Assembly: GCA_029168955.1 (NCBI GenBank)
Contig: JAPDOI010000153.1
Location: 681,001-745,000 of the forward strand
DNA: 64,000 nucleotides
Direction of reading: 5' to 3'
Origin: Aplectana chamaeleonis
Lineage: Eukaryota > Nematoda > Chromadorea > Rhabditida > Cosmocercidae
Part shown: positions 20,101 to 28,078 of the stretch, piece by piece
Layout of the letters: the number at the start of each line of letters is the position of its first letter
Position numbering within the stretch: position 1 is the first letter of the stretch
Notes under the pieces: model-generated
What the model was told of the DNA's origin: nothing
The model's database searches: none
The model's input: the letters and a program-made list of their open reading frames with translations, nothing else
Program-made: the position numbers and the translations under genes

Positions 20101-21666
20101 GGACAAAATTTCGCACTCACGTCGGAACTTCGCCCACCCAGGGGCTCCAACCTCCTGGGGTAGATCGGGGATCACTTCGCACCCACGTCGGAATTTATAA
20201 AAATTTCCGCGCAATCCAAGCAAAATTTGGACCTTTGTGCGGAACCTTCCTTCGACTCCCCCCAATATGTGATACTGTTCCGAAATGTGTTAGATATCAT
20301 CCTGCAACTTTTCCAAAAATTTCAGTAAATCAAAGATAAAACAATTTCTATTATGGAGGGTTATCTGAACCTGAATCAAACCTTCCATCCATTTCGTGAA
20401 TTACTCTGATTATGGTTTTTTTGCACAAAAATTATATACAGGTTTTCAGGGCAGGGTCCAACGGGGTAGCGCCTGCAAAATGAAAACAAGTTACTTGTAA
20501 CGTATCTAAGCCGATGTAAGTAACTTGCGACCTATCTCAGTTCATTTAAGTTACATGCAGCATATCGACGGAATACTGCGCGCAGTTCGCCTCCGATATG
20601 TTGTTATATTACAAGTAACTTGTTTTCATTTTTCTGAGTGGGCGCAAAGGGAGAGAGAGGGGTTCATACTAAAAATTTTGCCCAAAACTGAAATTCGGGG
20701 GCGAGGGGTGGGGGTCGTAAGAATTTCAGACCTTATTTTAGGGTTGAAAATTCCGATTGGCTACCGTAACCTGCGTTAATCTGAAGTGACTCGAGCAATA
20801 AGTTCTCGACAAAATTTTGATTTTTTCAACGCCTTCCCGACATCGTCGGAAGTTTTCCTGCTAGGATGAGGAAACCTTAACATCTCGGAAAATTTCAGAG
20901 AACTCTGTTCTACAGGGGGATTGTGGCTTCGACGAAATTCGGCGCAACGGCCTGTTGGACCCTGCATCAAAGAAAATTTAAAACTTTCTCCACTAGAAAT
21001 CGGAAATGTTAGTCCTGTTCCTCCAGAAAAACTCGTTGCCAATACATTTCACATCAGAAAACATTGAGTCCCACCTATTGTAACCCTAGAAAATTTACAG
21101 GGAAAGGAGTTTAACGGGACTCATCTGGAGAAGCCGAACAACAAGCCCACTCATAGCCAATAAATTGAGGATTAGAGTCCCCTGAAGCCTCTGTCTAGTT
21201 TAACTAGACCATATGTGGGTGTAAAAGGCTTCCACACGGAGAAGTTAGATGGCTTCCGGCAAGGCGCCGCTGTTGTCACCTAGGCCACGGCCGCAAATTT
21301 ACATCTAAATAGCCTGCCGGCGCCACTTGATTGCTTTGAGAGTAGAATAGAACACATAAATATTCTTGGGTTTGAGGAAAAAATCCCAGATTTCCTCAGA
21401 AATGAGATGTGATTTTCCAGAAAAAAAGTCACGAGAATTCAGTCAGAGTAACTCAGCAATAAAGATTCGGTAGATCTCTCTCTTACCGGAGACGTAGCAC
21501 TGGACATTGGCAATGGAATGAGCAGTAGCACAGATAGAAGCAGCGATGGAATCTGGTGCTGGAGTAGGAGCAGTGGTGAGACTCGGAGCAGCGACATCGA
21601 GCCGAGCCGGCTGCTCGAGCTTCTGACGACGGCGAGGAGGGACTGCTGCGGCGCCGTTCGCGGCAT
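2007..21666 (-). CDS. Goliath/RNF130-like transmembrane RING E3 ubiquitin ligase, N-terminal 246 residues in five exons (3' end beyond window)
   Basis: This is a spliced gene model read on the minus strand: exons 21666-21487, 15711-15616, 10027-9925, 4290-4109 and 2185-2007. Exon lengths 180, 96, 103, 182 and 179 nt give 740 nt, one uninterrupted frame of 246 codons plus 2 nt. Junction phases are 0, 0, 1 and 0 and match on both sides of every intron. Layout: signal peptide with its hydrophobic core at about residues 41-57; a luminal segment of about 150 residues with seven cysteines; one membrane span at about 208-231; then a basic cytosolic start. The span and its flank ([19 protein letters not shown], then [19 protein letters not shown]) are the signature of the Goliath/RNF13/RNF130/RNF150 family. 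In that family a C-terminal RING-H2 domain ubiquitinates membrane cargo in endosomes. The RING is not in the window, so the catalytic part is inferred. I see no clear protease-associated (PA) domain in the luminal part, which is unusual for the family. Introns are 5.8, 5.6, 5.6 and 1.9 kb. Further small exons cannot be excluded. Confidence 0.8.
3099..3330. mobile_element. foldback element, family with AAAGTCTGTCCGAATGCGAC ends (copy 1, diverged)
   Basis: Imperfect inverted ends share the motif GTCCGTCAACGCGGCCGGCG with copies at 19111-19353, 30722-30957 and 33206-33449. The roughly 240 bp size, the inverted GC-rich ends and the AT-rich centre fit a non-autonomous DNA element. This copy is the most decayed; its right end is only partly recognisable. 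Confidence 0.5.
3950..4085. repeat. short GC-rich dispersed repeat with CTATAATATC core (copy 1)
   Basis: The stretch GATATTGATCACATGGCGG followed by GATATTATAGGATCG matches the reverse complement of 10205-10330, so two inverted copies of a roughly 130 bp element sit in different introns of the same gene. GC-rich palindromic arms flank an AT-rich core. I cannot assign a family. It ends about 25 bp from exon 4. Confidence 0.5.
4109..4290 (-). CDS. ligase exon 4: cysteine-containing luminal segment
   Basis: The exon is preceded on the minus strand by a T8-AG acceptor and followed by GCG|GTGAGT. It begins with two bases completing a codon begun in exon 3 and ends in phase 0. It encodes [19 protein letters not shown] with a C-x2-C-x2-C cluster, then a proline/serine-rich stretch and GMCTLSDA. 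It lies on the luminal side, just before the membrane exon. The C-x2-C-x2-C cluster is not one I associate with PA domains; disulphide bonding in the lumen is an inference. Confidence 0.75.
4405..4915. mobile_element. diverged copy of the TTAA-flanked element type seen at 53747-54210
   Basis: The sequence around 4500-4640 matches 53785-53900 closely (for example CATGTAATTGTGTAGA against CATGTAATTATGTAGA, both followed by CCCCTCCTG). The right end near 4905 resembles the inverted TGCCTTTAA terminus but is degraded. The 75-codon minus-strand ORF here is repeat-derived. Confidence 0.5.
6703..7166. mobile_element. TTAA-flanked non-autonomous DNA transposon
   Basis: The left end TTAAAGGCATCGTACGCTCA is mirrored by the right end GAGCGCGAACGATGCCTTT. 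Length is about 460 bp with no coding capacity. It interrupts a unit of the surrounding tandem repeat, and repeat sequence resumes directly after its right end. The TTAA boundary recalls piggyBac-type target duplications, but that assignment is inferred. Confidence 0.7.
7258..7539. mobile_element. TACTGTGCTTCTCTGGGC hairpin element, copy 1
   Basis: Long inverted ends (TACTGTGCTTTTCTGGGCG left; GCCCAGAAAAGCAGAGTA right) enclose TCCGGTCCGCAATTGCGTCT and GACACACTTTGCGGCCGC, mirrored on the right. Related copies are at 24549-24832 and 41704-41981. About 280 bp, non-coding. The element splits a tandem repeat unit that is intact at 7941. Confidence 0.75.
8700..9780. repeat. GGAAATCGG-rich dispersed repeat
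   Basis: Short variants of CGGAAATCGGAA, and their complement TTCCGATTTTC, recur densely with phrases such as GAAATCTGCTCATCC. The same sequence type recurs at 14580-15480 and 19540-19960. No reading frame with homology is seen. Confidence 0.55.
9925..10027 (-). CDS. ligase exon 3: luminal segment
   Basis: The acceptor TTTTTCAG ends at 10028 and the donor GGTG|GTGAGT follows 9925. The exon is read in phase 0 and ends with one base of a split codon that exon 4 completes. It encodes [18 protein letters not shown] and ends near SEDFCTG. One alternative frame is open but breaks the phase at both junctions, and the third has a stop. The chosen frame is the only one that joins exons 2 and 4. Confidence 0.65.
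10140..10330. repeat. GC-rich dispersed repeat with CTATAATATC core (copy 2, inverted)
   Basis: This is homologous to the reverse complement of 3950-4085. Palindromic arms (GCCGCCGGGCGGCGA) flank CCTATAATATCAATTGTGCC and GCGTGATCAATACTAAATA. Function unknown. Confidence 0.5.
10331..11394. other. intronic sequence, no supported feature
   Basis: Part of the intron between ligase exons 2 and 3. ORFs of 60-96 codons on both strands have no recognisable domain and no phase-compatible splice sites into the ligase. Confidence 0.5.
11395..11637. repeat. inverted repeat with an internal short tandem array
   Basis: The left arm AGGCGATTCTCGGCCCCGAG at about 11400 is mirrored by CTCGGGGCCGATAATCGCCT near 11617-11636. 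A second mirrored block is GACAGTTCGGCTCGTT against AACGAGCCGAACTGTC. The loop holds three copies of a roughly 21 bp unit, GCCCGGACAGCAACAGCAGT. Probably a foldback element. Confidence 0.7.
11643..11683. repeat. GT/TGTGTAT microsatellite
   Basis: Alternating GTGTGTATGTGTG sequence of about 40 bp, placed between the inverted repeat and the minisatellite to its right. Confidence 0.75.
11946..12595. repeat. 650 bp minisatellite of two alternating 21-bp units (42-bp higher-order repeat)
   Basis: About 30 units of exactly 21 bp alternate between type A (GTGTGCAGGACGTCATATAAA) without its last base and type B (GTGTGCAGGACCCCAATGGG plus A). Two units carry internal deletions. Because 21 is a multiple of three, reading frames stay open through the array. 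The minus-strand ORF 11938-12624 reads alternating heptads such as SCTLYMT and SCTLPLG. No start context, splice signal or homology supports translation; the openness follows from the period. Confidence 0.9.
12596..14030. other. intronic sequence, no firm feature
   Basis: Unique-looking sequence between the minisatellite and a TTAA element. A minus-strand stretch at 12967-13190 (containing [20 protein letters not shown]) reads like protein, but its boundaries lack good splice sites and I do not recognise it. A 119-codon plus-strand ORF at 13469-13828 also lacks support. Confidence 0.4.
14031..14483. mobile_element. TTAA-type non-autonomous element (same subfamily as 53194-53750)
   Basis: The left end CAAAGGCAGTGGTCGCGATC and right end ATCGTGACCACTGCCTTTAA are inverted. 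The interior matches 53220-53740 (shared GGACGAGCTCACTC / CATCGGCATCGATGA and TTTTCAGCTGTTTT phrases). Non-coding. Confidence 0.7.
14580..15480. repeat. GGAAATCGG-rich dispersed repeat, second block
   Basis: Same sequence type as 8700-9780. Phrases such as AAAAACCATCGGAAATC recur near 14800, 15130 and 15290. It lies just downstream (on the minus strand) of ligase exon 2. Confidence 0.55.
15616..15711 (-). CDS. ligase exon 2: luminal segment
   Basis: A symmetric 96-nt exon, phase 0 at both ends. The acceptor CCACGTCAG precedes it (a tandem CAGCAG also allows a start 3 nt later) and a strong donor GAGT|GTAAGTTATC follows. It encodes [20 protein letters not shown], then [13 protein letters not shown]. 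It inserts in frame between exon 1 and exon 3. The acceptor has a poor pyrimidine tract. A second frame is open and could join sequence just downstream at about 15560 as an alternative, so this assignment is less certain than exons 4 and 5. Confidence 0.6.
15780..16957. other. repeat-poor intronic block, possible regulatory DNA
   Basis: About 1.2 kb of mostly non-repetitive, relatively GC-rich sequence inside the first ligase intron, with runs of CCCCTCC/CCACC around 16190-16260 and a TGACGTAATC site near 16302. ORFs at 15881-16168 and 16694-16936 have no recognisable domain. First-intron location and lack of repeats suggest a regulatory region, but this is only an inference. Confidence 0.3.
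16958..17337. repeat. long inverted repeat (foldback element, about 380 bp)
   Basis: The left arm holds AGGAGCGCGCGCGTCGAG and GGGGTGACCCCATTATGGAT. The right arm holds ATCCATAACGGGGTCACCCC and CGACACGCGCGCGCTCCTAG. The loop is A-rich. Arms are about 65 bp with few mismatches. Confidence 0.75.
17338..19105. other. AT-rich intronic sequence
   Basis: Many short AATATTCGAA-like motifs between 17600 and 18460, a small hairpin at 18630-18655 (TCCGCATCTGTGGCGATGCGGA), and a 118-codon plus-strand ORF (18606-18962) without recognisable domain or splice support. Confidence 0.45.
19111..19353. mobile_element. foldback element, AAGTCTGTTTGAATGAGGCT ends (copy 2)
   Basis: The left arm contains GTCCGCCTAAGCGGTCGGCG and GCGTGTCGAGCG. 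The right arm contains CGACACGCACGCCGACCGCG and GTCTCATTCGAGCAAACTTT as its complement. About 240 bp, AT-rich centre, same family as 30722-30957 and 33206-33449. Confidence 0.75.
19540..19960. repeat. GGAAATCGG-rich dispersed repeat, third block
   Basis: Phrases ATCGGAAATCGGAG and TTCCGTTTGCC resemble the blocks at 8700 and 14580. No coding signal. Confidence 0.45.
20030..20300. repeat. two-copy short duplication (CACGTCGGAA)
   Basis: AAATTTCGCACTCACGTCGG at about 20105 and CACTTCGCACCCACGTCGGA at about 20172 are two copies of one unit about 70 bp apart in a GC-rich patch. Overlapping ORFs on both strands are repeat-derived. Confidence 0.45.
20480..20635. repeat. inverted repeat with TGAAAACAAGTTACTTGTAA ends
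   Basis: The left end TGAAAACAAGTTACTTGTAA is mirrored by TTACAAGTAACTTGTTTTCA at 20612-20632. The interior contains several further AAGTTAC/GTAACTT blocks. About 155 bp; probably a small foldback element. Confidence 0.7.
20640..21486. other. ligase intron 1, exon-1-proximal part
   Basis: No repeat family or coding exon could be supported here. The 88-codon minus-strand ORF 20776-21042 lacks phase-compatible splice sites. Confidence 0.4.
21487..21666 (-). CDS. ligase exon 1: start codon and signal peptide
   Basis: The donor TCTCCG|GTAAGAGAG follows 21487 and leaves phase 0, which matches exon 2. I take the start at the first ATG (21666); a second in-frame ATG at 21597 would give a shorter, more typical signal peptide of about 30-35 residues. 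The encoded sequence holds [18 protein letters not shown] and [16 protein letters not shown], a hydrophobic core followed by small residues suited to signal peptidase. Another minus-strand frame (21443-21790, with an HDDDNENETEATGS stretch) is open through the same region, but its donor phase fits no downstream exon. Confidence 0.65.
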
Positions 21667-21895
21667 GCCAGCGGCTGCTGCGGCTCTGGCCGGAGCGGCG
21701 GATCGATCCCGTGGCCTCAGTCTCGTTCTCGTTGTCGTCGTCGTGGTTGTCGTCGTGTATCAGCTGTCGAAGGCGGAGCCCGAGCTCCACACCACAATCA
21801 CACTCACACTAATATACGGCCACAGCACGGTCCTTACTTGAGTAACGGAGGTGACTCCGGCGGCTCCACGAGGTCGTGCTCAGCAAGTTGCCTGA
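21667..21895 (-). promoter_or_regulatory. 5' untranslated region with possible trans-splice acceptor
   Basis: AATTTTCAG ends at 21893 on the minus strand, followed by GCAACTTGCTGAGCACG. No ATG occurs between this acceptor and 21666, so transcripts trans-spliced here would start translation at 21666. A GTAAGG at about 21838 could instead define a short upstream exon. Trans-splicing is common in nematodes but is an inference here. Confidence 0.4.
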
Positions 21896-22939
21896 AAATT
21901 CTGAAGTTACTATACTCTACTAGGTATTAGAGAAGACAGCGAAAAAAGTCGTCAGAAAAAAAGGAATAGAACACTTGAAATAGGATGTTCAATACCTTGG
22001 CTAAGAAATAGTTAAAGCGAAAAGGGCACCTATAATATTGACAGTTGCTTTTCATTTATTTTTACCATTTTTGTTCAATTGTAAATAAATGATAAATAAT
22101 TAATTCATCTAACATCATCATCCCGTCGTACAATTATTATTGAATATTTAAATGAATCATAACGTTTACACTGTTGACATTATAACTGTAGTTTACTAAT
22201 AGTTACTAATAGTATAATTATTTATTATTTCGAATACTTTTTTGATTAGCTATTATTTTGCCTATTAGTACTAATATTGCCATTTATTTTTTGCATATTT
22301 CATTTATTATTTATTTTCATTATCGGCATTATTTTTTTACATATCTTATTTATTGCATATTTTTAATTTTTATATTTTTATCAACATAATTTATTTATTT
22401 ATTCATAACTCTACTTTTTCACTTAGTTATTACTCATTCACTTATTTACTACATATCTATAATACCAATCTATGACACTTTTATTTCCTTAATACGCTGA
22501 CAATGAATATCAATTAGCACAATTGCAATTACATAATTTGCTTAATTATCCTCTATTCTGTTCCAACCAATCAGCAAAAAATCGTTGAAAAAGGACCCTA
22601 ATTTTCCCACATTTCTTTTCTTTTTGTTAGCTGAACTTTTTTTCTGATTTTGCAAAAGTTTGACTCGAATTCACATAATCTTTCACCTATCTTTCACTAC
22701 TTTCACTTTGATCACTAACTGAAAATTTTATTGAACAAATTCGTTCAATTATATGACACGGAATTTATTAGGTCTTAATCATCTGAACAAGCAGATAGAT
22801 TTTGTTGAAAAAAAAACTAGAAAAAAAGTAAGACTAAAGAAATAATTAAAAAAAGAGTTTGATGAATTGTAATGATATATGCATATGTAATTGATCAATA
22901 AAATAGTGAGGAACAAGAATACTGGTGCCAACTGTTTAC
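21896..22939. other. AT-rich upstream/intergenic region
   Basis: About 1 kb of very AT-rich sequence (TTTATTTATT, AATTATTTATTA) without ORFs of 60 codons on either strand. It lies upstream of the minus-strand ligase start and probably includes its promoter. No specific element can be named. Confidence 0.45.
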
Positions 22940-23421
22940 TTAAAGGCAGCAGACACGCTCGAAAAAGTTGTTGAGATAACTACGCTACTTGGGTCGTATG
23001 GTCCCTAGTAGAACGCTCACGCCGAAGGAAGCGTCAAAAACAAGTGAAAACCACTGAATTTCAGCAATGCAAATCGAAAAATTTCTGCCACCCCGTCCCA
23101 AAATATAAACTCGTATAGATTGATAATACTAATACGGTCACTTTGACTGGTTTTTCATGCTTCCAACGAGGTGAGCGTTCCAGTACACGCTGTAGGAGAA
23201 TGTCGGCTTCTTCATCTCAACCGTTTTGTTGCTAATTTTCACTGTTTCAACCGCGCGCAGTGAAACTCGTCCATTTCCACACGATAACAAAATAACCGAA
23301 ATTCCTCTATTTGGGCACAGTTTTCGTTCGTTTTTTCGTCAGTTCCCAATATAACCAGCTCCAAACCTTTGATTTATGTCATAAAATCGATATCATTTTT
23401 GAACGTGTCTGCTGCCGTTAA
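22940..23421. mobile_element. TTAA-flanked element with AGGCAGCAGACACGCTCG ends
   Basis: The left end TTAAAGGCAGCAGACACGCT is mirrored by GAACGTGTCTGCTGCCGTTAA minus its last base. The interior (GAGATAACTACG, AAGCGTCAAAAAC) is shared with 56562-57038. About 480 bp, non-coding. Confidence 0.7.
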
Positions 23422-23959
23422 CAAAGAGAGAAGCGAGGAATATGAATACCAATAACTAACTGTTTCATTAGTATTCAAAAAAGTGAGACATATGAATAAT
23501 GATGTAAATTATTGAATTTTAAGTGGGTGGAAAGTGAGAAAAATCGTTATCAATTCGAAATATAAGTAAGAAAAATGAGCATTATAGTGAATTATCGAAT
23601 CATTGATATAAAGAGAGAAGCATAAATATTGATCAAAATCAAAAATCAAATAATCGGAAACTAGAAATGTGAAAAATATTCAGGGATGTTAAATTCAATT
23701 AGTTTTTCCACAACTGGGAAGTAAAACATCTTAAAAGTGTCATATTTCGAGTTTCTCGATATGAATTGGAAAAAAATGAAAAATATTAATATCAACATGA
23801 TTTACTTAATAATCGCCATGATCCCGATTTCACAAAAATTCGAAAAGGGAGGTGTATGATCATTGATGCCATCTGTTCACTTGACAACCTAAATGAAGAT
23901 CACGAATATAAGTACATTTTTTTAACTGATAATATTTCGGGACACCCTAATTTGACATA

Positions 23960-24240
23960 ATGAATGCAGTTATTGTAATCATCAAGGGTAAGAAACGTTT
24001 AGTAAAAGTTGTTAGAACCCCAACTTTAGGTCATGCTGTAATTTCCGCGACTACGGTAATGTAATCCAGGATATTTTCATGGAAACGTGCCCTGCCATAT
24101 GTATTCAGAGTGCATACATAAGAACTCCCAATGTCGCAGTCAGTACGATATTTGAGACCAATTTGAGTAATTGCTGTCGTACTAAAAGAGAGGAATACAG
24201 ATGTCGGTGCAATTTATTTGATTGGAAGGTTAAAAACTGA
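23960..24240 (+). CDS. candidate small three-exon gene, 61 residues, unrecognised
   Basis: Exons 23960-23987, 24030-24055 and 24109-24240 join in frame. Introns of 42 and 53 nt are nematode-sized, with donors G|GTAAGA and G|GTAATG and acceptors ACTTTAG and GTATTCAG. The product begins MNAVIVIIKGHAVISATTS and carries a basic, cysteine-containing end (CCRTKREEYRCRC) before a stop. The start may be a weak signal peptide. No family is recognised, exon 1 is tiny, and no AATAAA follows, so chance remains a serious alternative. A GTTAAA donor just before the stop could extend it. Confidence 0.25.
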
Positions 24241-24510
24241 TGAATATGAATAGCAATGATAATAATTCAACTAACTAGTTAAAAACAGTGTGGATTATGA
24301 ATATTTGTTTGTCTGTTCATCTAGTAATCTAAAAAAAGATGAACATCAATCCAAACAAATTAATTTCCAAGAACTGAAGATTATAGATTTCAGTGCTGGC
24401 AATATAGTTAATAACAAAATCAAGTATGGTAATATGAACACATGCGGAAAGTGTTAATACTTAGACGCCGCGACAATGGGCTTTTGCATTGCGGGCTTTG
24501 AGTAGAATTA

Positions 24511-25332
24511 GGGGGACCAGAAAGTAATGTCGTTTCTGCGCATGTCAATACTGTGCTTCTCTGGGCCGAATTCCGGTCCGCATTTGCGTCTCGACACGCT
24601 TTGCGGCCGCACGCTTCCAAGTCGGAAGAGTTTCCAGCGCAGCAGCCGCTCATCTGTTGACTCTAGATGAGTTTTGGAAACTGAAAACTTAAAAAAAAAT
24701 GAAGAAAGTTGTATAAAAAACCCACATCAAGTCGGCTCTGGCGCTGGAAACTCGACCGACTCGAGCGCGTGCGGTGGCAAAGCGTGTCGAGACGCGAGTG
24801 CGGACCGGGATTCGGCCCAGAGAAGCACAGTAAGTGATTATTATTTATCAGCTCTTTGTATGGTTCAGAGGCGTGCCAGAAAATTCTTAGGTTATAGTGA
24901 CTTCCTTATTTATTAGCAGTTTAACTACATTTTTTTTGTAATTTTGGCTAAAGTGGCCAGCGAAATACCGGAAGAGAAACCCATCCGGCACTTAATGCTT
25001 TTTCGGTTCCGCAAGGGAAGTAAAGCAACAGTTGCAACCAAAAACATTTGCGATATTCATTCAAATGCATTGGAGTTTAGTAAATGCCAAAGGTGATTTC
25101 CCTGATTCAAATCGGGTAATTTTGATCTTTCGGGCTCGTATCGATCAGGAAAACCATCAACGTTGGACGACGACTTGTTAGGAGCGGAAGTGGAAGCGAA
25201 TCGGTGTCAGCCAATCGAGAAATAGTCAAATAGTCCAGAAAGTTACTGGCGATGATGATTGAAAATAGAACTATTCAGAAATGAATATATTTGCAATTAG
25301 CGTAGAAAAACGACATTACTTTCCGGTTCCGC
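24511..25332 (+). pseudogene. mariner transposase pseudogene with TA-flanked ends
   Basis: TA duplications flank inverted ends GGGGGACCAGAAAGTAATGT and ACATTACTTTCCGGTTCCGC. From about 24965 the plus strand reads the N-terminal DNA-binding part of a mariner transposase (IRHLMLFRFRKGSKATVATK, then NICDIHSNALEFSKCQR and FKSGNFDLSGSYRSGKPST). Two tryptophan codons are now TGA stops, a TAG follows QPIEK, and the catalytic DD34D domain is absent. A hairpin element (24549-24832) is inserted near the left end. It is a dead, internally deleted copy. Confidence 0.85.
24549..24832. mobile_element. TACTGTGCTTCTCTGGGC hairpin element, copy 2, inside a mariner
   Basis: Ends TACTGTGCTTCTCTGGGCC and GGCCCAGAGAAGCACAGTA are perfect inverted repeats, followed inward by GAATTCCGGTCCGCA and TCTCGACACGCTTTGCGGCC. 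It sits within the mariner just inside its left end. The two ORFs over it are not genes. Confidence 0.8.
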
Positions 25333-25409
25333 TAATATTGATGGCTCGTTACTGTGATTATGCATTGATATGGTAGTTTTTGCATCCTTTGACGACATTG
25401 CATACCTTC

Positions 25410-25864
25410 TTAAAGGCAGCGTTCACGATGAATATCGCACTCGAGTTCGACCCAAAAATGGGATTGTTTGGTCGTGAGGTATTTAATAGTGAAGAAACTG
25501 GGGAGAAAAACGTTCAGAATAAGCCAAAATAGCGGTTTCTAAATTCAGGGCGTGGACGAGAATCATGGACCCTGCTGATTTCGGCAAGCGCGCGCTAATC
25601 GCGAAATCTGCGCGAATCGTTAATGCTAACTGCGGCAGAGTTGCTTGGCAACTTGCCATCGAAACGTGTGCGGCGCCACAAGCTCGTCCGATTGGGGGGC
25701 GGACCGCGATAGGTAGGCGCACCGGGAGAGCTTTCAAAGCCGTTTGTATTTATTTGTGGCCAGTTTTCGTTGCTTTCTTCGACCCTATCCTCTACAGCAC
25801 CTGCCAACTTAGTGCTTCACACCGAGACCTCGAGAACGAGATTTATCGTGAACACTGCCTTTAA
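25410..25864. mobile_element. TTAA-flanked element, AGGCAGCGTTCACGATGAAT subfamily, copy 1
   Basis: The left end TTAAAGGCAGCGTTCACGAT is mirrored by ATCGTGAACACTGCCTTTAA. The interior is nearly identical to 39349-39806 and related to 40886-41366. ORFs of 70-99 codons on both strands recur in the second copy because the element is conserved; no transposase similarity is seen. Confidence 0.85.
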
Positions 25865-25931
25865 GAATTTATCAATGGTTAACTCTGGGTAATGGTAACC
25901 ACCATAGGATAAGGATAAGGACTCGGCTTCC

Positions 25932-26386
25932 TTAAAGGCAGTGTTCACGATAAATTTCACTTCTGATATCTCCACGGCTTACGGAAGGTCTGGTGCCCTA
26001 TATAGCAAGGCATGCTTAAAAAGGATACGAAAGACGCGTTATTGAGCCAAAATCGGCCCTCCCTTGTTTACGTTGATTTTTGAGCGTGGAGGAATTGACC
26101 GCTAGAAAGATGATACCTATCAATGCAATGAAGCGATCAGCTCACTTATCAGCACTTCCTTCACTTGATCATTCCTGTAATCTGAGTCTTCATTTGTTCA
26201 TTTCGAGGGGGCGGATCTGGGGCACCAGGCGTGTCTGGGGCACCAAAACGCTTGCTTCCAGTCGATATTTTGCCGCTCCTGGCTCATTTTCTACCGTTAT
26301 TTCGACACTGGGAGCCTAGAATCCTTCTCGCCTATCATTTCTCTGTGGAAATTCAACGAGGATGATCATCGTGAACGCTGCATTAA
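25932..26386. mobile_element. TTAA-flanked element, different interior
   Basis: The left end TTAAAGGCAGTGTTCACGAT is mirrored by ATCATCGTGAACGCTGCATTAA. The interior is unlike the 25410 copy, so related ends carry different cargo. Non-coding. Confidence 0.75.
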
Positions 26387-28060
26387 ATCTCGATTGGGAT
26401 GCGCAGCGCATCCAACGTCGTAACCATAGATTCCTAAATGCTTTTCGGGGCTATACAATGGCTTACGGGTATCAACTGGCTTCCCGGATAGTGCTTCATC
26501 CCCTCGGATTATTCTGATACCATGGAAGGACCCTGGAAACTTTTGAGGTGATTACTCGGTAATTTTACGGTCAATTCATAGCAGACACCTATTGCTTAAT
26601 TTGTGTAATTTTCATGGCTAAATTGCGTAATTTTCATGGCTGGCGGCAATTTAGCGGTGGATTCTCGGCAAATTCCAGGCAATTACTTCCAAAACATGCG
26701 GCGCTTCTACACCCCAAAGGAGGCGAAAGTTACTGCAAGGGCCGAAATGGATGAAAAATGCGGCAGAAAATGACCGTACTCTGCTAAATCTGATCTTCCA
26801 AGTGATTTCGAATTACGGAGGGCACATGAAGCACCGAAAATTCCATTCTGTTAGTAAATGTTATTGTTCTTTTCATAATAACCTTCTGTGACAACTATAC
26901 ACTTCATATATGTATGTACTTATAAATAGACATCAAGCATAAAGAAAACCAATATTTCTGTTTTTAAGGTTGAAATGACGCTTCAAATCCAATAGTGAGA
27001 AAAACAATTGAATAGAATTACGTGTAGCGAGGGAACAAAGCCTTTCTTCAGCAATCGCCATGGTGACCAATTATCATAAACGTATTGAAATGAAACGAGG
27101 CAATGTATATCCAGTAGATGGGCAATATATTGTTGAGGGATAGGCGAAATGGGCAAAATATGACTGAAAATCGAGTGGGCTAATAGCAACTCTAGAAGAA
27201 ATTGTCCGTAGTCTACAGAGAACTCACCCAGATTTTTCCGAAAACTAACGCAGAACTACCGCGAGCTGGGAAAAAAACCGCGAAAAATGCGCAAAATCAC
27301 CGGAAAATCAGGAAGCACACGCCGCGAATTCGCCGCTAGAATACCGCGATTACAGAGCCATCATTGCAATGAGAGCACCCTAGTGCAGCCAATGCATTGG
27401 TGACGGTTGATAGTACGAATCGTGGTATGCAGAGGCAAAAATCACGGCAGATTCGCGGCCGTACTCCGGCACTGCATCATTCTTTTTTGAGGGCATTGGA
27501 TTTCGGCACATCATTCTTTTTTGAAGGCATTGGATTTCGGCAGAGTCCAGGCAATGCCTTAAGTCTACATCGAATCCGTACAGAACTTGCCGCTTCGGCT
27601 TCGGTCTGGCACTAGCGCGGCCGGTGCCCGACAGGTTCTCGGAAGAATCCATGGATTTCTAGGGATTTAAGCGTCGGATGAAGGATAAAAATTGATGATT
27701 ACCGATCCAGAATTCTTTCATGATGAATGGGTCCACTAATCGCAGCCTGTGGACCTAGTACACAAAAAAGGAGGAGCAGTGGACGAGTTGGACGCCTAGA
27801 CGCACGCGTGCGGCGTGTAGCAAAACACAGATTCGATCGGTTCTCTCAATAGCCTAGATTGTTTAAATTCTAGCAACACTAAATCGGAGCCGCGCGCGTC
27901 GTGACTAGGTACCATACCGCGCATACCACCTTTCAAACCTCATCCCCCCTTTGTGTCACCTGCATAAAACCCACGTTCTATAAGGGTCGTAAGCGTAAAC
28001 ACACTTCGACGAATGGGTTCCCTAGATATGATCTGCATTCATCATCCCTTATTTACTTTC
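26387..28060. other. intergenic sequence with short duplications
   Basis: Repeated GTAATTTTCATGGCT (26597-26645), a 34-bp direct duplication containing CATCATTCTTTTTTGA at 27472-27543, and GCGAATTCGCCGC-like palindromes near 27330. A minus-strand segment at 26990-27175 preceded by CGATTTTCAG reads LPIYWIYIASFHFNTFM, faintly like the last part of an ABCG transporter, but lacks a proper donor. A 44-codon plus-strand ORF at 26637-26790 is unsupported. Confidence 0.4.
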
Positions 28061-28078
28061 CTTCAATTTTCTTCTCAG

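Noticed and set aside
21443..21790. 115-codon minus-strand ORF with an Asp/Asn-rich stretch over exon 1
   Set aside because: Its donor phase matches no downstream exon; the overlapping frame gives a signal peptide and joins exon 2.
26990..27175. Minus-strand segment resembling an ABCG transporter end (LPIYWIYIASFHF)
   Set aside because: Similarity is short and from memory only, the donor would be GTCACC, and no other ABC exon was found nearby.
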